Source: Caryophanales bacterium UBA1188 (GTDB lineage: Bacteria; Bacillota_I; Bacilli_A; Izemoplasmatales; UBA1188). Taken from it: DNA of 64,000 nt. Made by a program: the position numbers and the translations under genes. The notes below the pieces were generated by a model, which did no database searches, was not told where the DNA came from, and saw only the letters and a program-made list of their open reading frames with translations. Positions within the stretch are counted from its first letter, which is position 1; every line of letters starts with the position of its first letter. The stretch spans positions 465,712 through 529,711 of the forward strand of contig DBYK01000001.1 of the NCBI GenBank assembly GCA_002310135.1, written 5' to 3'. This document shows, in pieces, positions 19,416 through 27,093 of the stretch.

Positions 19416-20037
19416 TTTCTAAATCTCCTACAATTTCATAATATTTATAGATGCTTCTTTGAGTTTTAGCGTGTTCAGCTCTTATGATAGCTTTAATTCT
19501 ATCAGCAGCATTATCTACTGTATCATTAACAACTATGTAATCATACTGATATGCAAGGCCAAATTCAGAGTTAGCTTTTTTAATTCTTTCCTCAATTTGA
19601 TATTGAGATTCTGTGCCTCTTTTCTTGAGCCTTTCATATAAAGTTTCTTTTGTTGGAGGAACAATGAAAATAGTGACTGCATCCATCATTTTTTCTTTTA
19701 CTTGCCTACATCCATTAACTTCAATTTCAAGGATTAATTCTTTGCCACTATTTAGTGCTTCTTCAACTTTATCAAGAGGGGTTCCGTAATAATTCCCGCA
19801 AAAATAAGTGTATTCTAAGAAACCACCTTCTTGGATCTTTTTCTCAAAATACTCACGAGATACAAAATAATAATCTTTTCCTTCCACTTCTCCAGGACGC
19901 TTTTCTCTTGTAGTCATTGAAACTGAAAAAGTAAATTTTTGTTTTTCTGTTTTAAAAAGTGCCTTCCTTACAGTTCCTTTTCCTACACCTGATGGTCCAC
20001 TTAATACAACGAGAAGTCCTCTTTCATTAAGCTTCAT
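19402..20037 (-). CDS. gmk: Guanylate kinase
   Basis: Phosphorylates GMP to GDP with ATP. The 211-residue protein has the P-loop GPSGVGKGT at the N-terminus, the GMP-binding SMTTREKRPGEVEGKDYYFVS stretch, and the lid segment with KKRG and ERI. It is the first gene of a gmk-rpoZ unit, divergent from rqcH. The minus-strand promoter is an extended -10 (TGTTATAAT). Confidence 0.95.
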   Translation of the reverse strand: MKLNERGLLVVLSGPSGVGKGTVRKALFKTEKQKFTFSVSMTTREKRPGEVEGKDYYFVSREYFEKKIQEGGFLEYTYFCGNYYGTPLDKVEEALNSGKELILEIEVNGCRQVKEKMMDAVTIFIVPPTKETLYERLKKRGTESQYQIEERIKKANSEFGLAYQYDYIVVNDTVDNAADRIKAIIRAEHAKTQRSIYKYYEIVGDLENDNQ

Positions 20038-20061
20038 TTGCCATCCCTCTTATTTTTGTTT

Positions 20062-20070
20062 ATTATAACA
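20062..20070 (-). promoter_or_regulatory. Extended -10 promoter of gmk-rpoZ
   Basis: TG-T-TATAAT on the minus strand at 20070-20062, 24 bases before the gmk ATG. No strong -35 element is seen. It is arranged back to back with the rqcH promoter. Confidence 0.7.
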
Positions 20071-20127
20071 TATAAACAACAAATAAAACACAAAAAAATG
20101 AATTGAGAGTGAATAAACTTTTCATTG

Positions 20128-20136
20128 TGATATAAT
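20128..20136 (+). promoter_or_regulatory. Extended -10 promoter of rqcH
   Basis: TG-A-TATAAT at 20128-20136, 17 bases before the ATG. The ribosome binding site GAGG at 20142-20145 would lie almost at the transcription start, giving a leader of roughly ten bases. Confidence 0.75.
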
Positions 20137-20153
20137 TTATTTGAGGAAAAGAT

Positions 20154-21785
20154 ATGCCACTTGATGGAATAATGGTAGCGAGTCTTGCGAAAGAACTCGA
20201 CTGCCTACTAAGACAAGGAAGAATAGATACAGTTGACGGCCTAAATAAGACCGATTTTTTGTTGAAGATCAGAGTTCCTGGAATATCTTATAACCTTTTT
20301 ATCTCAATTTCTTATTCAAACCCAACTATATTTATAACTCAAAATAAATTTCAAAAGCCACAAGTTGCTTCTTCTTTCACAATGTTTTTAAGAAAACATT
20401 TAGAAGGAGCATACATCAAAAAAATATATCAATACAATTACGATAGAGTAATAATGATAGATATTGAAACATCTTCAGAACTTTTAGGCAAAGAAAAGAA
20501 AACATTAGTGGTTGAACTTATGGGTAGATTCGCAAACCTTCTTCTTTTAGATAACGATTATAAAATAATTGAAGCTATAAAACAATTATCGGTCCTTGAA
20601 GAGAATTCAAGAGGAATTATGAAGGGCCTAAAATATGAGCCACTAAAGAATGATAAATTATCTCCAATTGATAGGGAAAATATATCTAAAATATTTGATG
20701 ATATATCAAATTTAAATAACGAAACATTAATAAACAAGATTAGTGGTATATCGCCAGTTTTAGCGAATTATTTGATTAATAAATATAGATGTTCAAAACT
20801 TGGTTTTTATTCATTTTTTAATGAAGAAATAAGTAATTATTCTCCATCAATGACGAATAAAGATTATTATTACTTCAATATATTTGATAAAGATGTAGTA
20901 AGTTATAAAACTATTTCAGATATGCTTTATGATTATTATATTAAAAATATTGAAGCTAAAACTCTTAAAGAAAACAATATAGAAATATATAGATGTGTTC
21001 AAACTAATCTAAAAAGAATTAATAGAAAACTTCTAAAATTAGAAAACGAACTTCTAAAAGATAAAAATGCTGATGATTTAAGATTAAAAGGAGAACTTCT
21101 TTTATCTATAAACCAAAATATGGGCACAAGATCATCAAAAATAACTGTATTAAATTATTATAACAATGAGGAAGTTGATATAGATATAGATCCAAAGAAA
21201 TCTATTAAAGATAATAGTCAATTATATTATAAGAAATATAAAAAAGCTAAATCCGCTATCTCTTATATAGAAAGGGAAATAGAGCTTGCGACTAATGAAA
21301 AAGAATATTTCGAATTATTATCATTCCAACTTAATAAAGCTTCTTTAAATGATTTAATAGAAATAAAGAATGAATTAATTGAAAATGGATATATAAAATC
21401 AAAACAATTAATTAAGAAGCAAAAAAAGCAAAAGCCATCATATATGAAAGTAGAATGTGATGGATCAACCATTTATATAGGTAAAAACAATATTCAAAAT
21501 GATTATATTACCCATACTATAGCTAAAAAAGATGATTTATGGTTCCATATAAAAGACGGACATGGCTCTCATGTTTTAGCTGTAGGGGAAAATAGATACA
21601 GTGAGAATGTAATAAGATGTGCTGCTAAATATGCTGCAATATATAGTAGTTATAGTGATTCTTCTAGTGTTCCTGTAGATTATACACAAGTAAAATATCT
21701 GAAGAAGGTTCCCGGGAAAAAAGGATCATTTGTAACTTATAAAAATCATAAAACTATTTATATAGATCCAAAAAGAGAAGAATAA
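20154..21785 (+). CDS. rqcH: RqcH/NFACT ribosome quality-control factor
   Basis: RqcH binds stalled 50S subunits carrying peptidyl-tRNA and directs C-terminal alanine tailing of the stuck chain. The 543-residue product has an N-terminal NFACT-N domain with the GRI motif near residue 22 and the D97-R98 pair (YNYDRV), at the same positions as the D97/R98 pair of Bacillus RqcH. A coiled coil covers about 270-430, and the C-terminal NFACT-R domain has DDLWFHIKDGHGSHV. It is somewhat shorter than Bacillus RqcH (about 570). Single-gene unit with promoter and terminator. An older annotation would call it a fibronectin-binding protein. Confidence 0.92.
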   Translation: MPLDGIMVASLAKELDCLLRQGRIDTVDGLNKTDFLLKIRVPGISYNLFISISYSNPTIFITQNKFQKPQVASSFTMFLRKHLEGAYIKKIYQYNYDRVIMIDIETSSELLGKEKKTLVVELMGRFANLLLLDNDYKIIEAIKQLSVLEENSRGIMKGLKYEPLKNDKLSPIDRENISKIFDDISNLNNETLINKISGISPVLANYLINKYRCSKLGFYSFFNEEISNYSPSMTNKDYYYFNIFDKDVVSYKTISDMLYDYYIKNIEAKTLKENNIEIYRCVQTNLKRINRKLLKLENELLKDKNADDLRLKGELLLSINQNMGTRSSKITVLNYYNNEEVDIDIDPKKSIKDNSQLYYKKYKKAKSAISYIEREIELATNEKEYFELLSFQLNKASLNDLIEIKNELIENGYIKSKQLIKKQKKQKPSYMKVECDGSTIYIGKNNIQNDYITHTIAKKDDLWFHIKDGHGSHVLAVGENRYSENVIRCAAKYAAIYSSYSDSSSVPVDYTQVKYLKKVPGKKGSFVTYKNHKTIYIDPKREE

Positions 21786-21820
21786 AAGTGCCAAAGATAG
21801 TACAATGGCACTTTTATTTT
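21784..21820 (+). terminator. Bidirectional terminator between rqcH and thrS
   Basis: A 10-bp stem AAAAGTGCCA/TGGCACTTTT is followed by T-rich sequence on the plus strand and mirrored by an A-run before it, so it may serve both converging genes. Confidence 0.85.
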
Positions 21821-21829
21821 TAAATAATA

Positions 21830-23728
21830 TTATTTTAAATTTTCAATTTGGTTTTTTAAAAGATTTAAGAATTCTTCTTTGCTTACATTAACTTGGGCTT
21901 GTTCACCATATTTTCTATATGTAACTGATCCATCTTCTTTTTCTTTATCTCCAAATACTACTTGATAAGGTATTTTTTGCATTTGTGATTTTCTTATTTT
22001 GTATCCAAGTTTTTCTTCAGATGAATCTATTTCACATTTAATGCCGTTATCAGTTAGGTATTTTTCAAGTTCTTTTGTAGCATCTAGGTGATTTTCAAGT
22101 GATACAGGTATTAACTCTACTTGAATTGGAGAAAGCCAAAGTGGGAATGCGCCTGCATAATTTTCTGTGATAATTCCAATAAATCTTTCTAATGAGCCAA
22201 AACAAGCTCTATGAATCATTACTGGAGTTTTCTTTGAACCATCTGGAGCAATATATACACAATTAAATCTTCCAGGTAGTTGCATATCAAGTTGGACAGT
22301 ACCGCATTGCCAGATTCTATTCATTGAATCTCTTAACTTGAAATCAAGTTTAGGCCCATAGAAAGCGCCATCTCCAGGATTAATTTTAAATTGATGTCCT
22401 GTCGCAAGGCATGCTTTTCTTAGATCTTCTTCTGCTTGATCCCACACTTCTATAGTTCCAATGTAATCTTCTGGGCGAGTTGAAAGTTCTATTGAATATT
22501 CAAGACCAAATATAGAATATATATAGTCATATAAAGCAATAATCTTTGAAACTTCTTCGCCTATTTGTGATTCCATGAGTAGTGTATGGGCATCATCTTG
22601 AGTGAAACCTCTAACTCTAAATAGTCCATTTAAGGCGCCACTTGCTTCATATCTATGAACGTTTCCGAGTTCTGCATATCTTAGTGGTAGTTCTTTATAA
22701 GAATGAAGTGAATTATTATAAACTTGAATAGCGCCAGGACAATTCATTGGTTTTATTGCATATGTTCCATCTGGAACTTCTACAGTGAACATATCTTCTT
22801 TATAGTGGTCCCAGTGTCCTGAAGTTTCCCATAATTCTCTATTAAGCATTATAGGAGTGTTTATAACATAATAACCATTTTCCTTATGAAGTTTTAACCA
22901 GAAATCTTCTAATGTTCTTCTTAGAGTGTAACCTTTAGGTAGCCAGAATGGAAGGCCAGGTCCATATTCACTAAACATGAATAGTTCAAGTTCTTTTCCG
23001 AGCTTTTTGTGATCTCTTTTCTTTCTTTCTTCTAAAATATTTAGATGATTCTTTAATTCTTCATCAGTGAAGAAAGATACACCATAAATTCTTTGAAGCA
23101 TTGTGTTGTTTGAGTCACCTCTCCAATAAGCACCCGCTAAAGATAATAATTTAAAATATTTTATTTGAGATGTTTTACTTAGATGTGGACCACGACATAA
23201 ATCTGTATAATCGCCTTGAGAATAAAGAGATATGATTTCATCATCATTTAATTCTTTAATCAATTCACTCTTATATATATCGTTTTTAAATATTTCTAAT
23301 GCTTCTTCTTTTGATACTTCTTTTCTTTCAATAGGAAGAGCTTTATTTGATAGTTCTTTCATTTTCTTTTCAAGAACCAAAAGATCATCTTCCGATAATT
23401 TAACATTAGGTATATCAAAATCGTAATAGAACCCTTCTTCTATAGCTGGGCCAACACCAAATGAAGCATTAGGATATAATTCTTTTATAGCTTGAGCCAT
23501 TAGGTGAGCTGTAGAATGATTTAAAATTTCAAATGATTCTTTATCTTTAGTAGTAATAAATCTTAAATCAGAGTCTCTAGATACTAATGTATCTTTATCT
23601 TTTAATTCTCCATTTATTAATACTGCTATTACTGATTTTTGAAGGCTTATTGAAATATTTCCAGCTATTTCAATAGCTTTTAATGGTTTATCAAATTCTT
23701 TTATATTATCTAATAATTTTATTTTCAT
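21830..23728 (-). CDS. thrS: Threonyl-tRNA synthetase
   Basis: Charges tRNA-Thr. The 632-residue class II enzyme has an N-terminal TGS domain, the editing domain with HxxxH (HSTAHLMAQA), the catalytic core with the zinc ligand cysteine in MNCPGA, motif 2 (LGNVHRYEASG) and motif 3, and the C-terminal anticodon domain. It lies 11 bases after dnaI, at the end of the ten-gene unit. Unlike pheS, no T-box precedes it, so it is not tRNA-controlled at its own leader. Confidence 0.96.
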   Translation of the reverse strand: MKIKLLDNIKEFDKPLKAIEIAGNISISLQKSVIAVLINGELKDKDTLVSRDSDLRFITTKDKESFEILNHSTAHLMAQAIKELYPNASFGVGPAIEEGFYYDFDIPNVKLSEDDLLVLEKKMKELSNKALPIERKEVSKEEALEIFKNDIYKSELIKELNDDEIISLYSQGDYTDLCRGPHLSKTSQIKYFKLLSLAGAYWRGDSNNTMLQRIYGVSFFTDEELKNHLNILEERKKRDHKKLGKELELFMFSEYGPGLPFWLPKGYTLRRTLEDFWLKLHKENGYYVINTPIMLNRELWETSGHWDHYKEDMFTVEVPDGTYAIKPMNCPGAIQVYNNSLHSYKELPLRYAELGNVHRYEASGALNGLFRVRGFTQDDAHTLLMESQIGEEVSKIIALYDYIYSIFGLEYSIELSTRPEDYIGTIEVWDQAEEDLRKACLATGHQFKINPGDGAFYGPKLDFKLRDSMNRIWQCGTVQLDMQLPGRFNCVYIAPDGSKKTPVMIHRACFGSLERFIGIITENYAGAFPLWLSPIQVELIPVSLENHLDATKELEKYLTDNGIKCEIDSSEEKLGYKIRKSQMQKIPYQVVFGDKEKEDGSVTYRKYGEQAQVNVSKEEFLNLLKNQIENLK

Positions 23729-23739
23729 ATATTCCTCTT

Positions 23740-24645
23740 TTAGAATGAAATCTCTTTATATCTTTCAGTTAATTGGAATTCTTCTGTGAGTTCATTAATT
23801 CTCTCATATATTCTTAACGCTTTGATTCTTTCTGATTCGCTACCATCTTTTCTTAGACATACATCAACTATTTTGCTTAAGTTGATGTTTGACGTTAAAA
23901 TAATAGGTTTTGATTTAGTCATTCTATATTGAAGAATTACTCCAAGAGCCTCATCTCTTATATTTGTGTTTAGTGAATCTCCGCCAAAATCATCTAGAAT
24001 TAGAAGATCAACTGTCTTCAATTCTTCAACGATATCAAGATAACTATATTCGCTATTTATCTTTGTTGAATCTTTGAGTATTGAGGATAGTTCTGGATAA
24101 TAACACATGATTACGTTATATCCTTTTTGCGCAATTTCATTCGCAATAGCGACTGATAGATAAGTTTTACCACATTTGAATTTTCCTGAAATATATAATC
24201 CTTTGATTTCGTTTTCTGTCTTAAAATTGTTTATAAATCTTCTCGCATAATGATAGACGCTTTTTCTCTCTTCAGATGTTAGGCTGAAGTCTTCTAAAGA
24301 TGCATCAAGTATTTCGTTTGGAAGATTAACAACTTTTATTTTTTCATTTTTCTTGCTTTTTGGATATAAGCTTTTATAACTTGATTTTATTATTCCATTT
24401 TCATATCTTAATGTTAATTTATAACCTTTAACACTTTTTGATTCTCTTTTACCTTTTTCATTAGTAATAGTGTCATCTCTAAATTCTAAAAGGGTGTTGA
24501 TTGAATTCATCAATACTTCTGGCTTAATGTCATTTGATGTAACAAATTCATTTATTTCTTTATCAAGCATCAATTCATCAATAATATCATCAAGTGAATT
24601 TTTATCTATTTTATATCCATTTAGAAGGGTTTTAGTATCTATCAT
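23740..24645 (-). CDS. dnaI: Primosomal helicase loader DnaI
   Basis: An AAA+ ATPase that loads the replicative helicase. The 301-residue protein has Walker A GKFKCGKT at 154-161, Walker B LLILDDFGG and a sensor SNIN. Bacillus DnaI carries a zinc-binding N-terminal module with cysteine and histidine ligands; here there is no cysteine before residue 158, so this module either lacks zinc or has been replaced. Its identity is supported by position: it overlaps the DnaB gene by 4 bp, and thrS follows, as in Bacilli. Confidence 0.88.
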   Translation of the reverse strand: MIDTKTLLNGYKIDKNSLDDIIDELMLDKEINEFVTSNDIKPEVLMNSINTLLEFRDDTITNEKGKRESKSVKGYKLTLRYENGIIKSSYKSLYPKSKKNEKIKVVNLPNEILDASLEDFSLTSEERKSVYHYARRFINNFKTENEIKGLYISGKFKCGKTYLSVAIANEIAQKGYNVIMCYYPELSSILKDSTKINSEYSYLDIVEELKTVDLLILDDFGGDSLNTNIRDEALGVILQYRMTKSKPIILTSNINLSKIVDVCLRKDGSESERIKALRIYERINELTEEFQLTERYKEISF

Positions 24646-25739
24646 TTCTTTTCCTCCTTTGCCTTACGCCAGAATTCATCAAACCAATCAAGAGATGAAA
24701 TTTCTTCTTTCTTTGATTTTTCTTTATTCTTAGCATAAAGCTCATTTATGTAATAATATGCATCTCTTGCATTATCTATATCTTTCTTTTTCCAATCTAT
24801 TGCGATAGTCTTATAGAAATTGAAGGTATGCATTTTATAGTTATTTGTGGTGAGAGAGTAGCAAATCAACAAAGTGATCAGTTCATCACTTAGTCCACAC
24901 TCCTCTCTCAATCGCGTGACAGTTGAACTATCTGAATCACTAATTCTTTTTAAACCATTATTTAAAATGGTTAGTGGAGCTGTATTTTTAAAATAATTGA
25001 TTAGTTCTTCATCTTTTTCTCTATTTAGAATTCTTTTTTCTTTAAGAACTATATTTTTATGCTTTCTATATGCGATTTCTAAAATCGAATTAGTATCATA
25101 TGTATCATCTAAAGATGATTCATATATAATATTAAGCATTTTCTCAAGAGAAAGATTATACACAACACTTAAAGAATCGAAGAATTTTTTATCATCATCT
25201 TTTAAATAATTCACGTGTTGTTTAAGTTCATTAAAACTATATGGTATAGAATCTTCTTTTCTTACCTTATAATCTATTAATTTTGAAAGGTCAGTTAAAG
25301 AAAGGTTTAAATTATCAGTAACTTCAATATCTTTATCTTTCATAAATCTTTCTTTCAAGAAAGAGAAATGTTGAAAAGAAGTACTGCGTTTAATCATAGA
25401 TATGATAGGCATTTTAAAGATTTCAGATGCGCTATAATTTGGATATAATTCAATTAAATTATCAGTAATTTTAATTAGTTTAATCTTTGTAAGATATCTG
25501 ATATAGTCTTCTAAATCGGCTTCTTTTAGATTATCATCAGAAATTAAATCAATAACGAAGATTGTTGTTTTAGTTATTGGAGATGATTCATAAGAAATAT
25601 TGTAAAGAGTGATGTAGAAATCTATAGCTTTAGGGCCGACTAATAACTTATAGAGCATATTTAAAACTTGAAAATCATTATTTTCAAGGAAAAAATTATT
25701 ATTTCTTTTTATGATTAGTTGGTCAATTTTATCTAACAT
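24642..25739 (-). CDS. dnaB: DnaB-like replication initiation and membrane attachment protein
   Basis: A 365-residue protein with the layout of Bacillus DnaB, the DnaD paralogue that helps recruit the helicase-DnaI complex to oriC. The N-terminal half resembles a winged-helix DnaD-like domain (LYKLLVGPKAIDFYITLYN). The C-terminal half has a DnaD-like helix pattern (LLICYSLTTNNYKMHTFNFY, then IDWKKKDIDNARDAY). The protein is shorter than Bacillus DnaB (about 470). Overlaps mutM-coaE by 7 bp and dnaI by 4 bp; nrdR, usually found between coaE and dnaB in Bacilli, is absent. Confidence 0.85.
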   Translation of the reverse strand: MLDKIDQLIIKRNNNFFLENNDFQVLNMLYKLLVGPKAIDFYITLYNISYESSPITKTTIFVIDLISDDNLKEADLEDYIRYLTKIKLIKITDNLIELYPNYSASEIFKMPIISMIKRSTSFQHFSFLKERFMKDKDIEVTDNLNLSLTDLSKLIDYKVRKEDSIPYSFNELKQHVNYLKDDDKKFFDSLSVVYNLSLEKMLNIIYESSLDDTYDTNSILEIAYRKHKNIVLKEKRILNREKDEELINYFKNTAPLTILNNGLKRISDSDSSTVTRLREECGLSDELITLLICYSLTTNNYKMHTFNFYKTIAIDWKKKDIDNARDAYYYINELYAKNKEKSKKEEISSLDWFDEFWRKAKEEKK

Positions 25740-27091
25740 AATTCTTTGATTAGTTTTTTTACCTCTTTTTCTAAATTAGATATACTACTATTATTATACA
25801 ATATTAAATCACTCATTTTAGATTTTTCAAGTTTAGAAATTTGAGATTTATTTCTAAGTTCGTCTTCTTCTATACTAAAATTTTTAGATTTTAGTATTCT
25901 TTGGTGGACTTCATCTGATTCTAAAACTGTGATTGTTTTATCGAATAATTTATTATAAGACCCTTCAAATAATAAAGGAACCTCCACAAATATTCTTTTT
26001 GAATTATCTTTTTCTATTCTTAAGAAAAGTTCTCTTAATATATATTTATGAGTTATTTCTTTAAGTTTTTCATTTTCTATTTTAGAATTAAATATTATTT
26101 TTGATAATTTGATTCTATCGAGAGTTTTAAAGTGCTTCTTTATTTCTCTTCTTAATTCATTTGATGAATCAAATAATTCTTTATAAATTGCATCAGTCGA
26201 ATAAGTTGATTCATCTAATTTCTTTAAAATATTTATTACTGTAGTCTTTCCGCTTGAAAAACCACCAGTAATTCCATATATTTTTTGATCCTTATTTAAT
26301 TTTTGGCAGGTAGGGCAATAATAAGTTGACCTTCCACCTATTTTAATTCTTTCAATATAATTTAGACATACATCACATCTTAAATCATCTTTTCCATGAA
26401 CTTTAAGAGAATTTTGAAAATGTCCAACTTCGCCATTGAATGCAGTAAATGATTTGATGGTTGAACCACCTTCTTTTATTGCTTTATTTAAAACTTCTAT
26501 TGAACTAGTTATTATAGATTTAACTTCATCTTTATTTATTGATGAAGATAATCTATTAGGATTTATTTTTGATAAGAACAATACTTCATCAACATAAATA
26601 TTACCTAATCCTGAAATTACGCTTTGATCAAGAAGGGCAGTTTTAATTTTGTCTTTTCGACCTTCAAGTTTCTTTAATAATTCTTCGTCTTTTATATCAA
26701 ATGGTTCAGAGCCAACTTTATTTAAAGGATAAATATTATAAATATCACTATCTTTATTCAATAAATAAAATACTCCAAATCTTCTAACATCGTTGTATAT
26801 CAAGATATCATCATCTAAATAAAACTTAACTAGGTCGTGTTTTTTTAAGCTATCTATTGATTCATTAATAAAATATTTACCTTCCATCCTTAAATGCGAA
26901 ATTAAATAATAATCTTCAAGACAAAAGATTAGATATTTTCCTTTTCTTTTTATATCTAATATCTTTTGATTTTTAATTTCACTTAAATGAGAATGTTTAG
27001 GATATAAAACTTCAACATATTTAATAGTTTTATTTTTTAAATACGGAAGAAGTCCTAATCTTACAGTCTCGACTTCAGGTAATTCTGGCAT
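25733..27091 (-). CDS. mutM-coaE: Fused formamidopyrimidine-DNA glycosylase / dephospho-CoA kinase
   Basis: One 452-residue frame carries two complete enzymes. Residues 1-263 are MutM/Fpg, which excises 8-oxoguanine: N-terminal PELPEVE with catalytic P2 and E3, a lysine near 52, GLGNIYVDE near 161, and a zinc finger with C239, C242, C259 and C262. After a linker of about seven residues, residues 270-452 are CoaE, the last step of CoA synthesis, with the P-loop GGFSSGKT at 276-283 and the phosphate-binding FVEVPLLFEG segment. The CoaE half has no methionine at its normal start, so no separate ATG is available and the frame is continuous. Bacilli usually have two adjacent genes here. Confidence 0.93.
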   Translation of the reverse strand: MPELPEVETVRLGLLPYLKNKTIKYVEVLYPKHSHLSEIKNQKILDIKRKGKYLIFCLEDYYLISHLRMEGKYFINESIDSLKKHDLVKFYLDDDILIYNDVRRFGVFYLLNKDSDIYNIYPLNKVGSEPFDIKDEELLKKLEGRKDKIKTALLDQSVISGLGNIYVDEVLFLSKINPNRLSSSINKDEVKSIITSSIEVLNKAIKEGGSTIKSFTAFNGEVGHFQNSLKVHGKDDLRCDVCLNYIERIKIGGRSTYYCPTCQKLNKDQKIYGITGGFSSGKTTVINILKKLDESTYSTDAIYKELFDSSNELRREIKKHFKTLDRIKLSKIIFNSKIENEKLKEITHKYILRELFLRIEKDNSKRIFVEVPLLFEGSYNKLFDKTITVLESDEVHQRILKSKNFSIEEDELRNKSQISKLEKSKMSDLILYNNSSISNLEKEVKKLIKELC

Positions 27092-27093
27092 AA

